Source: Nocardiopsis coralli (GTDB taxonomy: Bacteria > Actinomycetota > Actinomycetes > Streptosporangiales > Streptosporangiaceae). Taken from it: a stretch of 60,657 nucleotides of DNA. Below are positions 15,121-24,360 of this stretch, piece by piece. Both the position numbers and the translations under genes were made by a program. The notes under the pieces were generated by a model. The model had not been told where the DNA came from. It searched no databases and saw nothing but the letters and a program-made list of their open reading frames with translations. The stretch lies in the NCBI RefSeq assembly GCF_014892575.1, contig NZ_JADBGI010000008.1, positions 220,627 to 281,283 of the forward strand. Direction: 5' to 3'. The first letter of the stretch is position 1; the number at the start of each line of letters is the position of its first letter.

Positions 15121-16681
15121 TGAGCGGAGTGACCACACGACACACCCGTTCGTCCCGACGCGGCACGGCGAAGACGTCCATCGCCCCGTGGTGGTCGCGC
15201 ACCTGCCCGGCGGGCACCCGGCCGGGGAAGTGGGCGGCGCCGGACAGCCCCAGGGCCTCGGCGCGGGAACGCAGGGCCGGGAGTTCGGGGCCGTCTCCGA
15301 CCACCAGGGCGTGCGCGTCCTCGCCGCGCTCCCGCATCAGGGCCACGGCCTCCAAGAGGGTGTCCAGGCCCTCGTAACCGAAGCAGCTCGTCGTCGTGCC
15401 GGCCACGAACGCGTCGGCGCCGATGCCGAGCCGCTCGCGCACGGCGGACGCCGGGGGCAGCGGTTCGAGGAACGAGGGGTCCACCGCGTTGGGCACCACC
15501 AGCAGGCGGTCCGGGTCGACCCCGCGGTCGACGATGTCGGCCCGCATCACGCCGCCGAGCGTGACCACCAGGTCGGCCGCGAGCATGCACGCGGTCTCGG
15601 CCGCCCGCTCGGCCCGGTAGAAGGCGTCCCGCGTACTGCGTTCGGGGTCGCGCGAGAGCCAGGACTCCTCCAGGAACCCCCGCACCTCGTAGACCACCGG
15701 GATCCCGAACCGCTCGCCCAGGGCCAGCGCCAGCCGGGCGTTGTGGTGGTTGCTCGCCGCGTGCAGCACGTCCGGCCGCAACGCCTCCACCAGGTCGGAG
15801 CCCATGCGCAGCCCTGCCTCGAACTCCGCGTCCGCGTCGGCCGGGGCCGTCCACGGGATCATCCGGTGGTACGGGACCCCGTCCACCGCCACCAGCGGCC
15901 GCGGGTCGGGCACCCCCTTGGTCAGCGGGTACCCCGCCCGCGTGAGCACGTGGGCGTCGATACCGAGCTCGCGCTGGGCGACCGCGATGCGGTGTGTGCG
16001 TTGTGTGTAGCCCGCGTTCGTGTGCGGCAACGCGTTGGTGACCAGGTGCAGGACACGCAGTTCCCCAGGGGCGTCGGGCGGTCGCCGAGCGTTCACCGTG
16101 TCGTCGGGCCGTGTTCGGTCACCGCGCGTTAACGTGATCCCGTGATGATCAGGCGTTACGGACGAAGCGGATACGGCCCGGCCGGTGGCCAGCGCCGTCC
16201 TGTGCTCGGCCGTGTCCCTGGTCGCACCCCCGGGCAGCCGTTCCACCAGCTCACGGGCGGTGGCGGCGTCACCCGCGGCCAGGCAGGCCGTCACCAGACG
16301 GCCGACCGCGCGGTCCCCGGCGCCGTCGGCCGCAGCGAGCACGGCCTCGCGGGCCTCCTCGCGCCGGCCCTGGTCCCACAACGCGTAGGCCAGGGGCAGA
16401 CCGCCGAGCCGGGACGCGGCCGAGCGCACCGCCCGCCGGGGCGGTCCGGGGGCCAACCGCAGCGCCAGCAGCGGCAGACGGGCCGGCTCGGCACGCAGGT
16501 GCCGCCAGGCCAGGGAGGCCGTGAACGTCAGAGCGCGCGGCCAACGGGCGCGCACGTGCGGTACGTGGGCTTGGTGAGTCCGGTTCTCGTGCACGGTCAG
16601 AAACACAACCACGCGGACGTGGCCGAGCGGTGACGCCACGGCGACACGCGGGGGACGGCTCGGGCAAGGCCCCGGGCACAC
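14828..16681 (-). CDS. Family 4 glycosyltransferase with N-terminal helical extension
   Basis: The 617-residue protein has an N-terminal Ala/Arg-rich helical, repeat-like region (about 50-170: LWDQGRREEAREAVL, RAVGRLVTACLAAGDAATA). A GT-B domain begins near 210 (LRVLHLVTNALPHTNAGYTQ). Donor-site motifs include VVPNAVDPSFL, VVGDGPELPALR and the acidic TPLKPVEAMAGGLPIVASD. The start is uncertain because there is no good ribosome site, and translation may begin up to about 30 codons later. A rare TTA Leu codon and low-GC codon use mark the last 100 residues, unlike the rest. A wall-polymer or glycan transferase is inferred from neighbours. Confidence 0.82.
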   Translation of the reverse strand: MCPGPCPSRPPRVAVASPLGHVRVVVFLTVHENRTHQAHVPHVRARWPRALTFTASLAWRHLRAEPARLPLLALRLAPGPPRRAVRSAASRLGGLPLAYALWDQGRREEAREAVLAAADGAGDRAVGRLVTACLAAGDAATARELVERLPGGATRDTAEHRTALATGRAVSASSVTPDHHGITLTRGDRTRPDDTVNARRPPDAPGELRVLHLVTNALPHTNAGYTQRTHRIAVAQRELGIDAHVLTRAGYPLTKGVPDPRPLVAVDGVPYHRMIPWTAPADADAEFEAGLRMGSDLVEALRPDVLHAASNHHNARLALALGERFGIPVVYEVRGFLEESWLSRDPERSTRDAFYRAERAAETACMLAADLVVTLGGVMRADIVDRGVDPDRLLVVPNAVDPSFLEPLPPASAVRERLGIGADAFVAGTTTSCFGYEGLDTLLEAVALMRERGEDAHALVVGDGPELPALRSRAEALGLSGAAHFPGRVPAGQVRDHHGAMDVFAVPRRDERVCRVVTPLKPVEAMAGGLPIVASDLPALREIVEPGVTGELIPAGQSVCLADVLSKLSYSHKTRTSYGCAGRSVVEEERTWAGAAYRYDVAYRGLIRKLSGPGHIP

Positions 16682-16744
16682 CTTCGCGGACCGACCGCGG
16701 CGCCGTACCGTGACGGCCGCGCCACAGCAGAAGGAGACACAGTC

Positions 16745-17857
16745 GTGGCAGCGAGCGCTCCCCTAGGGACCAGGGACACCGGCATCGTGCACGTCGTCGG
16801 CGCGCGGCCCAACTTCGTCAAGGCCGCACCGGTCGTCTCCGCACTCCGCGAGCGCGGGGCGCACCAGTCCGTCGTCCATACCGGACAGCACTACGACGAC
16901 CGGATGTCGGCGGTGTTCTTCCGCGACCTCGGCCTTCCCACACCCGACGTCGACCTCGGCGTCGGGTCCGGTTCGCACGCCTCCCAGACCGCCGCGCTCA
17001 TGGTCGGCCTGGAGGAGGAGTTCACCCGCCGCGAGCCCGGCCTGGTCGTGGTCTACGGCGACGTGAACTCCACGGTGGCCGCCGCGCTGGTCTCCGCCAA
17101 GCTCGGTGTGCCCGTCGCACACGTCGAGGCGGGTCTGCGTTCCTTCGACAACTCCATGCCGGAGGAGATCAACCGCCGGGTCACCGACCAGCTCAGCGAC
17201 CTGTGCTTCGCCACCAGCCCCGAGGCGATCGGGCACCTCGCCGACGAAGGGGTGTCCACCGACCGGGTGCACCTCGTCGGCAACCCCATGATCGACACCC
17301 TGCTCGGGAACCTGGACCGGTTCGACGCCGACGCCCTGCGCACCCGGATCGGACTGCCCGAGAGCTACGTCGCCGCCACCCTGCACCGTCCCGCCAACGT
17401 GGACGACGCCGACAACGTCGCCCGCCTCACCGGCCGCCTGCACGCCATCGCCGACCAGATCCCGGTGGTCATGCCGGTCCACCCGCGCGGCAAGGCCGCC
17501 TTCGACCGGGCCGGGCTCGGCCACCACCCCGGCGTGCAGCTGCTCGACCCGCTCGGTTACCTCGACTTCGTGGCGCTCACCCGCGGGGCGTCCGCCGTGG
17601 TCACCGACTCCGGGGGTGTGCAGGAGGAGACGACCATCCTCGGCGTGCCCTGCCTGACCCTGCGCCCCAACACCGAACGGCCGGTGACCATCACCCACGG
17701 AACCAACCAGCTCGTCACCGAGGACGACCTCGTCCAGGCGCTCACCAAGGTCCTGGACGGCCGCCCCGAGAGCCGCAGCGGCGACGACGTCCCTCCCCTG
17801 TGGGACGGCCGTTCCGGCGAACGCATCGCCGCCGTGCTGTCCGGGTGGGTCCGATGA
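16745..17857 (+). CDS. wecB: UDP-N-acetylglucosamine 2-epimerase (non-hydrolysing)
   Basis: The 370-residue protein has the full family pattern. GARPNFVKAAP is near the N-terminus, followed by HTGQHYDDRM, VYGDVNSTVAAAL and HVEAGLRSFD. The active-site PEEINRRVTD and the C-terminal VTDSGGVQEE come after. It interconverts UDP-GlcNAc and UDP-ManNAc. GAAGGAG precedes the GTG start. With the nearby nucleotide-sugar dehydrogenase it would supply UDP-ManNAcA, and in other organisms the epimerase also feeds the ManNAc linkage unit of teichoic acid. It is divergent from the glycosyltransferase gene. Confidence 0.95.
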   Translation: MAASAPLGTRDTGIVHVVGARPNFVKAAPVVSALRERGAHQSVVHTGQHYDDRMSAVFFRDLGLPTPDVDLGVGSGSHASQTAALMVGLEEEFTRREPGLVVVYGDVNSTVAAALVSAKLGVPVAHVEAGLRSFDNSMPEEINRRVTDQLSDLCFATSPEAIGHLADEGVSTDRVHLVGNPMIDTLLGNLDRFDADALRTRIGLPESYVAATLHRPANVDDADNVARLTGRLHAIADQIPVVMPVHPRGKAAFDRAGLGHHPGVQLLDPLGYLDFVALTRGASAVVTDSGGVQEETTILGVPCLTLRPNTERPVTITHGTNQLVTEDDLVQALTKVLDGRPESRSGDDVPPLWDGRSGERIAAVLSGWVR

Positions 17858-17912
17858 GTCCCCGGCCCCGCACCCTCCCCCTACCAAGAACACCGGTCGA
17901 GGTGATCTCCCC

Positions 17913-18074
17913 TTGCCAGGCACACCAACCGTCGAGTGCGGGCGTCCCACGGGAGCCCGGGCCCGCCTGAGGCTGGGCATCCGCTCCCGGCCGGGGGCGC
18001 GCCGGTCCCACCGGCCGTCCCCGCTGATGCCGACCCGACCAGAACACAAGGTGGCAGACCGTGAAACGGCGTGA
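17913..18074 (+). CDS. Possible small ORF (53 residues)
   Basis: A TTG start is preceded by GAGGTGATC, an extended match to the 16S 3' end. The frame runs 53 codons and ends 14 bases inside the next gene, so coupling is possible. The peptide is Arg/Pro-rich with no motif. High-GC DNA gives many such frames, so this is tentative; it is the only candidate in the 200-base gap. Confidence 0.22.
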   Translation: MPGTPTVECGRPTGARARLRLGIRSRPGARRSHRPSPLMPTRPEHKVADRETA

Positions 18075-19803
18075 ACAGAGCCAGACCGAACAGCTCCGAC
18101 AGGCACTGGCCGAACGCGAGGCCCAGCTCCAGGAGGCACAGGTGCGTCTGGCCTCCCTCGAGGGTTCGACGTCGCTCCAGGTCGGCCGGGCCCTGACCAA
18201 CGCCGCCAAACGCCCGGGCCGTTCACTGGTCCGCCTCCCGCGCGACCTCTACCGGCTCTGGCGGCACAGCGGCACCACCACGCACTCCCAGCGCCGGCGT
18301 GTGGAACCGGTGCGCTCCTTCGACGCCGACCGCCAGGAGGCCCGCCTCCTCAGCGGGATCGTGGGCCAGGGCGAGGACCACCTGGTCGCGGCCACCGTCG
18401 TGGGGACCGGGATCCAGCAGGCCGTCGACCCCTACCTGCGGTCGGTGCCGCTGCGCCCCCACGACGCCCAGATCGTCATGGACGGCGTCGACGTCGACCT
18501 CGTCCTCGTCTCCTCCTCGGCCGCGGCGCCGGGGTCGCCGTGGGCCCACGTCGGCGACCCCGCCGTGGCCGACCGGACCCGCGCCCTCGGCTGGGTGCTG
18601 GAGTCGGCCGCCTCCCGCGGGATCCCCGCCGTGCTCCTCGAGGACGGGCCGACCCCGCCCGCCCTGCGCGAGCTCGGCTTCAACCGCATCCACCAGGGCG
18701 ACGCCGGTGTACCCCTCCACCTGTTCAACCCCGTCGCCGCCGACCTCGCGTCCGGGGCGGAGGCGGTCTTCGTGCGCGGCGACACGTCCGACCGGGTCCC
18801 CGACGTGCTCGCCGACCTGGGCGTGCGTGTGGTCGACGCGGACGCCCCGGACCTCGCCGAGGCCCTGCGCGCCGCCAACGTCGCGGTCGTCCCGGGCAGC
18901 GGACCCGTGAGCGGACCCCTGCACCGCCGGGCCCGCGCCTGCGGGACCCGCACCGTCACCCACTCCGCCGCGGCCGCCCTGGCCGGGGAGGAGGACCTCG
19001 CCGTGTCCGTCCCGCGCCTGCGCGCCGACGCACCCACCGCGGTCGAACAGCGCGAGATGCTGCGCGGGGTGTTCCTCGACGAGGCCACACCCGTGCGCCT
19101 GGCCGAGGTGCTCGGCGGGCTGGAGTTCCCGCCCGGGACCCCCGGCACCGAAATGCCCCTGCGCGGGCGTGCGGTGGCGGTCCTGGCCGACCCCGCCGGC
19201 GAGGCCGAGGCCGACCAGCTCGCCGACGACGTGCTGCGTTCGCGCCTGCGCCCGGCCGAGGTCGTCGTCCCGGGTGCCGCGGCCCGCCTGGCCGGGATCC
19301 GGCGCCTGCGCGCGGAGGGCCTGACCGTCCGCACCGCACGCTTCACCGCACCCGACACCCCCGAGGAACTCACCCGCACCGCCGCCCGCTCCGACGGGTT
19401 CGCCGTCGAACGCTGGGCGGTGCTGGCCGCCCGCGCCACGGCCCGGTGGGCCCACCCCTGGACCGCGCCCCTGGGAGAGCACCGCCTCGCCGACCTGGTG
19501 TGCGCGGCCGAGTGCTCCGGAGCCGACGCCGTCGGCGCCCGCCCCAGGAGCGCCGACCCCGAGGAGACCGGCGATCGCGGTTTCTTCGACCGGCCCCGGA
19601 CCGAGGGCGGACAGTACGTGTTCGTCAGCGAGATCAGACCGGAACTGGCCCGCGCGTCCTTGCTCCTGCAGGGGTGGCCCCCGGGACAGTGGTACCGGCG
19701 AGGCAGCCGCCTGCTCGCCCTGGGACCGGAGAACGGCCCCGGCCGCTCCTCCGGCGCCGACGGCACCACCCACACCTCCGCAGACGCGGGCGCCGTCGGT
19801 TGA
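18061..19803 (+). CDS. Unrecognised 580-residue protein with N-terminal coiled coil
   Basis: I do not recognise this protein. The first 40 residues form a likely coiled coil (QTEQLRQALAEREAQLQEAQ). The remainder alternates Rossmann-like beta/alpha segments (VDLVLVSSSAAAPG, GIPAVLLEDGPTPPALREL, RAVAVLADPAGEAEADQLAD, GFAVERWAVLAARA). That is reminiscent of glycosyltransferase-like proteins, but I found no clear donor-binding motif. No signal peptide or transmembrane segment is seen. It lies between the UDP-GlcNAc epimerase and a two-domain glycosyltransferase on the same strand, so a structural or catalytic role in wall-glycan assembly is a context guess. Confidence 0.75.
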   Translation: MKRREQSQTEQLRQALAEREAQLQEAQVRLASLEGSTSLQVGRALTNAAKRPGRSLVRLPRDLYRLWRHSGTTTHSQRRRVEPVRSFDADRQEARLLSGIVGQGEDHLVAATVVGTGIQQAVDPYLRSVPLRPHDAQIVMDGVDVDLVLVSSSAAAPGSPWAHVGDPAVADRTRALGWVLESAASRGIPAVLLEDGPTPPALRELGFNRIHQGDAGVPLHLFNPVAADLASGAEAVFVRGDTSDRVPDVLADLGVRVVDADAPDLAEALRAANVAVVPGSGPVSGPLHRRARACGTRTVTHSAAAALAGEEDLAVSVPRLRADAPTAVEQREMLRGVFLDEATPVRLAEVLGGLEFPPGTPGTEMPLRGRAVAVLADPAGEAEADQLADDVLRSRLRPAEVVVPGAAARLAGIRRLRAEGLTVRTARFTAPDTPEELTRTAARSDGFAVERWAVLAARATARWAHPWTAPLGEHRLADLVCAAECSGADAVGARPRSADPEETGDRGFFDRPRTEGGQYVFVSEIRPELARASLLLQGWPPGQWYRRGSRLLALGPENGPGRSSGADGTTHTSADAGAVG

Positions 19804-19858
19804 CCGGCGGGAACGCCGGCCGCCCCAGGGCAACCCGAAAGCATCCGAAGGGAAGATC

Positions 19859-22081
19859 GTGAGTACTCCTCCTCCGCGCGCGCTCCTGTACGGGGACGTG
19901 GACCTCAACATCATCGACGGTTCCGCGATCTGGGCCCAGTCGATGGCGCAGGCCCTGGCCGCCGCGGGCTGCGAGGTCACCGTGCTGCTCAAAGCGCCCG
20001 TGCGCACCGACCGGCTCACGGAACCGCTGACCCGTACCCCCGGTGTGCGCCTCCTGCGCCCCTACGAGGACAAGCTGCTCGGCGACCTCGGCCCGCGCGG
20101 GCTCACCCCGGAGCAGGCCGTGGGCCTCATGCGCGACCGGCACGCCCGTACCCCCTTCGACCTGGTCGTGGTGCGCGGCCGCCGCCTCGCCGGGCTGGCC
20201 GCGCAGGAGGAGTCCCTGGCCGGGCGGCTGTGGACCTACCTCACCGACTTCCCCCACAGCGTCGGGGAACTGGGCGCCTCCGCCACGACCGAGCTCACCG
20301 AGATCGCCGTGGCCTCCCGGTTCCTCCTGTGCCAGACCGAGGAGATGCGGGCGTTCCTGGAGTCGAACGTGCCCGCCGTGTGCGGGCGTGCCGAACTCTT
20401 CCCCCCGGTGGTCGTGGTGCCCGAGGGCGTCCGGGCCGACGGCGAGGTGCACGCCAGCGCCCGCCTGGCCTACACGGGCAAGTTCGCCCCCCTGTGGAAC
20501 ACCCTGGAGATGACCGAGCTGCCCGAGGCGCTCTCCCGCCGGGGGGTGGACTCCGAGGTCGTCATGATCGGCGACAAGATCCACTCCGAACCGGCCGAGT
20601 GGGCCAAGCGCATGCGCCGTGCCCTGGAGACCACCCCGGGCGTTGACTGGCGCGGCGGTATGTCGCGGGCCGAGGCACTGACCCAGTCGGCCGAGTGCGG
20701 GTTCGGGCTGTCCTGGCGCGACCCGTCCATGGACGCCAGCCTCGAACTGTCGACCAAGGTCCTCGAACTGGGTGCGCTGGGCCTGCCGGTGGTGCTGAAC
20801 CGGACCCCCATGCACGAGAACCTGCTGGGCGCCGACTACCCGCTCTTCGCCGACGAGGACCTGGACTCGGTCGCCGACGTGGTCGCCCGGGCCCACACCG
20901 ACCGTGCCGTCTACGCCGACGCTGCCGAGCGGTGCCGTTCCGCCGCGGCCGAGCACACCCTGGACCGGGCCGCCGAACGCCTGCGCGGCCTGCTCGACGA
21001 GGCGCTCCCGCCCGCACCGGCCGGTACCGACACCCAGCGTCCGCTCAAGGTCGTCATCGCCGGGCACGACATGAAGTTCTTCACCAGGCTGGCCGAGTAC
21101 CTGGACTCCCTGCCCGGGCTGGACGTGCGTATGGACGAGTGGGAGGGCCTGCGCACCCACGACCAGTACCGGTCCCGTGAGCTCGCCGCCTGGGCCGACG
21201 TGGTCATCTGCGAGTGGTGCGGCCCCAACGCCCTCTTCTACTCCAAGTGGAAGCGCCCCGGCCAGCGCCTCATCGTGCGCCTGCACCGGTTCGAGCTGTA
21301 CGCGGAGTGGCCGCGCAAGCTCGACATCGACAAGGTCGACGCCGTCGTCTGCGTGAGTCCCCACTACGCGTCCCTGACCAGGGAGCTCACCGGCTGGCCC
21401 GCCGACAAGGTCGTGGTCCTGCCCAATTGGGTCGACGAACGGCAACTCGACCGGCCCAAGCTCGCCGGGACCGAGTTCTCCCTCGGCATGATCGGGATCG
21501 CACCCTCGCGCAAGCGCATGGACCGCGCCCTGGACGTGCTCGCCGAACTGCGCCGCCTCGAACCCCGCTTCACCCTCTCCATCAAGAGCAAGCACCCCTG
21601 GGACTACTGGTGGGTGTGGAACCGGCCCGAGGAACGCTCCTTCTTCGAGCAGTCCTACCGCCGTATCCAGCGCGACGAGGCCCTGGCAGGCGCGGTGGTC
21701 TTCGACCCGTTCGGGCCCGACGTGGCAACCTGGCTGCGCAGGATCGGGTTCACGCTCTCCACCAGCGACGACGAGTCCTTCCACCTGGCCCCGGCCGAGT
21801 GCGCCACCTCCGGCGGGGTACCGGCCGTGCTGCCCTGGCCCGGCGCCGACACCATCTACGACACCGAGTGGATCCACGAGGACCCGGTCGCCATGGCCGA
21901 GGCGATCCACGCGGTGGTGGCCGACGGCCGGTTCACCGAGACCGCCGAGCGGGCACGCGCCCAGATCGTGGGCTCCTACGGGCTGGGACGGGTGCGGTCG
22001 CTGTGGACCGACCTCGTGGTGAGCGGCAAGCGTCCCGAGGGAACGGAGGCGCCGGCCGCGGCCGCGACCCCGTCGCCCTGA
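19859..22081 (+). CDS. Two-domain GT-B glycosyltransferase
   Basis: The 740-residue protein appears to contain two consecutive GT-B units. The first (about 1-395) includes LLYGDVDLNIIDGSAIWAQ and the donor-site STKVLELGALGLPVVLNRT. The second (about 405-725) includes VIAGHDMKFFTRLAEYLD, VVICEWCGPNALFYS, VVVLPNWVDERQ and LAPAECATSGGVPAVLPWPG. A GAAGGGAAG ribosome site precedes the GTG start. Two domains could add two sugars in turn or one may bind substrate. The 55-base gap after the preceding gene suggests one transcript with it. The gene ends 12 bases from the convergent kinase gene, with no visible terminator. Confidence 0.85.
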   Translation: MSTPPPRALLYGDVDLNIIDGSAIWAQSMAQALAAAGCEVTVLLKAPVRTDRLTEPLTRTPGVRLLRPYEDKLLGDLGPRGLTPEQAVGLMRDRHARTPFDLVVVRGRRLAGLAAQEESLAGRLWTYLTDFPHSVGELGASATTELTEIAVASRFLLCQTEEMRAFLESNVPAVCGRAELFPPVVVVPEGVRADGEVHASARLAYTGKFAPLWNTLEMTELPEALSRRGVDSEVVMIGDKIHSEPAEWAKRMRRALETTPGVDWRGGMSRAEALTQSAECGFGLSWRDPSMDASLELSTKVLELGALGLPVVLNRTPMHENLLGADYPLFADEDLDSVADVVARAHTDRAVYADAAERCRSAAAEHTLDRAAERLRGLLDEALPPAPAGTDTQRPLKVVIAGHDMKFFTRLAEYLDSLPGLDVRMDEWEGLRTHDQYRSRELAAWADVVICEWCGPNALFYSKWKRPGQRLIVRLHRFELYAEWPRKLDIDKVDAVVCVSPHYASLTRELTGWPADKVVVLPNWVDERQLDRPKLAGTEFSLGMIGIAPSRKRMDRALDVLAELRRLEPRFTLSIKSKHPWDYWWVWNRPEERSFFEQSYRRIQRDEALAGAVVFDPFGPDVATWLRRIGFTLSTSDDESFHLAPAECATSGGVPAVLPWPGADTIYDTEWIHEDPVAMAEAIHAVVADGRFTETAERARAQIVGSYGLGRVRSLWTDLVVSGKRPEGTEAPAAAATPSP

Positions 22082-22093
22082 CCGGGGGAGGGG

Positions 22094-23380
22094 TCAGACG
22101 GGGCCGGTCATCTTCGACAGGCCCCCGGCCCCCGCCGGCAGGAACAGCGCGAACGTGGCCGGGTGGGTCTGCACGAGTTCGATGCGCGCGCCCTCCGACT
22201 CGGCGATGTGCCGGGCCAGCGCCAGACCCAGGCCGGTCCCGTCGCCGCCGCTCACCTCACGGTCGAAGATGCGGCCGGACAGGTGGTCGGGCACGCCCTC
22301 GCCCTCGTCGCTGACCTCGATGCGCACGGAGTGGCCGGTGTCGATGCGCCGGAGCGTCACCGTTCCGGCGCCGTGTTTGTAGGCGTTCTCGACCAGGGTC
22401 GCGAGGATCTGCGCGAGGTCGGCGGGCACCGTCATCGCGGTCAGCCCGGAGTCGCCGACCACGAGCAGGCGGCGGCGTTCCTGCTGGAAGACGGGGGCCC
22501 ACTCGGCCTGGAGGTTGTTGAAGACCGGGTCGAGCTCGACCGGCTCGACCTCGGGGTTCTGGCTCTTGCGGGCCCGGCCCAGGAGGCTCTCGACGGTCTC
22601 CACGAGGCGTTCGGTCTGGGTGAGGGCGGCCTCGCCCTCCTCCCGCACGAGCTGTGGGTCGTCGGCCACCTGGATGATCTCCTCCAGGCGCATGGTCAGA
22701 GCGGTGAGGGGTGTGCGCAGCTGGTGTGAGGCGTCGGTGGCGAAGTGGCGTTCGGTGGCGATGAGGCCCGCGATGCGTTCGGCGCTGCGGTCCAGCACCT
22801 CGGCGACGCGGTCGGCCTCGGGGATCCCGTAGCGGTGGCCCCACGGGGTGGCCACACCCGAACCGAGGCGTTCCGCGGTGGCGGCCAGGTCCATCAGCGG
22901 CAGAGTGAGGCGCCTGGCCTGGAACATCGAGAGCCCCACCGCCACACCGATCGCCAGCAGTGACAGGGAGGCGATGCCCAACCAGGCGCGGATCACGCTG
23001 TTCTGGTAGTCGTCGGCGGCCGCCCAGACCTCGACGTGGGTGTCGCGCCCGGTCGTGGTCGTCCCCAACAGGGTGTTCGGGGACTCGGGCGCATCGGGGT
23101 CCAGGGCGGGATCCCCGGCCGTCACGGGTTCCGAGCCGGCCGCGGGCGTCACGCGGATGTGCCGCCGCGGGTAGTCCTGGTCGAACCTGGCCGTGTCGAT
23201 CTCGTCCTGGAGCTCCAGCATCGTGTCGCTCTCGGCGCCGATCAACTCCGCCTCGCCCTGCAGCTGGCGGGCGGCCTCCTCGTGGATGAGCTGATAGGTC
23301 AGCGCGCCCAGGGGCAGCCCGAGCAGCATGACGGCGATGACGGTCACCACCAGTGTGGAGAAAACCATCCGCCTGCGCAT
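22094..23380 (-). CDS. Sensor histidine kinase
   Basis: The 428-residue kinase has two transmembrane helices (about 8-30 and 132-152) around an extracytoplasmic sensor of about 100 residues. A HAMP linker follows. The H-box FATDASHQLRTPL carries the phospho-accepting His219. The ATPase motifs are LVENAYKHG (N), DEGEGV (G1) and GTGLGLALARH (G2). It should phosphorylate the response regulator encoded 70 bases upstream in the same transcript. The sensor domain is rich in Asp, Pro and Thr with no recognisable fold; the wall region beside it suggests an envelope cue, but that is inference. Confidence 0.92.
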   Translation of the reverse strand: MRRRMVFSTLVVTVIAVMLLGLPLGALTYQLIHEEAARQLQGEAELIGAESDTMLELQDEIDTARFDQDYPRRHIRVTPAAGSEPVTAGDPALDPDAPESPNTLLGTTTTGRDTHVEVWAAADDYQNSVIRAWLGIASLSLLAIGVAVGLSMFQARRLTLPLMDLAATAERLGSGVATPWGHRYGIPEADRVAEVLDRSAERIAGLIATERHFATDASHQLRTPLTALTMRLEEIIQVADDPQLVREEGEAALTQTERLVETVESLLGRARKSQNPEVEPVELDPVFNNLQAEWAPVFQQERRRLLVVGDSGLTAMTVPADLAQILATLVENAYKHGAGTVTLRRIDTGHSVRIEVSDEGEGVPDHLSGRIFDREVSGGDGTGLGLALARHIAESEGARIELVQTHPATFALFLPAGAGGLSKMTGPV

Positions 23381-23450
23381 GTCACCTCATGAACGTCCGA
23401 CCCCGGAAGCGGTCGACCGGCGCCGAGTGCGTCGCATCCGGAAGATCGTG

Positions 23451-24119
23451 TCAGTCTCGCTCGAACCGGAAGCCGACCCCGCGCACGGTCGTGATGTACG
23501 ACGGCTGGTTCGCGTCGTCCCCGAGCTTGCGCCGCAGCCAGGAGATGTGCATGTCCAGGGTCTTGGTCGAGCCCCACCAGTTGGTGTCCCACACCTCCCG
23601 CATGATCTGTTCCCGGGTGACCACCTTTCCGGCATCGCGTACGAGCACGCGCAGCAGGTCGAACTCCTTCGTGGTCAGCTGGAGTTCGCGGTCGCCCAGC
23701 CACGCGCGGCGCGAGTCGTTGTCGATCCGCACCCCGTGCACGACCGGCACCTCGGCGCCGCCCCGGCGCAGCAGGGCCCTGACGCGTGCCAGGAGCTCGG
23801 CCAGTCGGAACGGCTTCGTGACGTAGTCGTCGGCGCCGGCGTCCAGGCCGACGACGGTGTCGACCTCGTCGGCGCGGGCGGTCAGGATGAGGATCGGCGT
23901 TCCGTGGCCTTCGGCGCGCAGACGCCGTGCCACTTCCAGGCCGTCCATTTCGGGCAGCCCGAGATCCAGCACCATGAGGTCGATGTCTCCCGCACGGGCA
24001 CGGTCGAGTGTCTCAATGCCGTTGACGGTCACGTCCACCGTATAGCCCTCGCGGCGGAGTGCGCGCGCGAGGGGCTCGGAGATCGAGACATCGTCTTCGG
24101 CCAGCAAAACGCAGGTCAT
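23451..24119 (-). CDS. OmpR/PhoB-family response regulator
   Basis: The 222-residue regulator has a receiver domain with acidic pair Asp9/Asp10, phospho-acceptor Asp52 (LMVLDLGLPEMDG), Thr80 and Lys102. A winged-helix DNA-binding domain follows (LQLTTKEFDLLRVLVRDAGKVVTREQIMREVW, then TLDMHISWLRRKLGD and TTVRGVGFRFE). It is first in the transcript with the histidine kinase. A more AT-rich divergent region lies upstream, shared with a membrane-anchored proline-rich protein, a plausible target. The ATG at MTCVLLAEDD is chosen because upstream residues do not fit the family. Confidence 0.93.
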   Translation of the reverse strand: MTCVLLAEDDVSISEPLARALRREGYTVDVTVNGIETLDRARAGDIDLMVLDLGLPEMDGLEVARRLRAEGHGTPILILTARADEVDTVVGLDAGADDYVTKPFRLAELLARVRALLRRGGAEVPVVHGVRIDNDSRRAWLGDRELQLTTKEFDLLRVLVRDAGKVVTREQIMREVWDTNWWGSTKTLDMHISWLRRKLGDDANQPSYITTVRGVGFRFERD

Positions 24120-24360
24120 GCTGCCGATCGTAGATCTGGGGTGGCGCATTTCCCTATTATGCGCGCCGGATGCCCCAAGGTTGGCCGAAAATGCGCTAAT
24201 CACATACCTGACGAAAGGTGCAATTGGCCGGTATGTGCCTTTTCTTTGCACTTTGTTGGCGAAACTGGGAAACTGGGGCCGGCGTCAGGGGCGGAACCCC
24301 CACCGGATCGTCCTCACCCGGCGCCGTCCCTGCCTGAACGCACCACGAGGAGCCTGCCCA

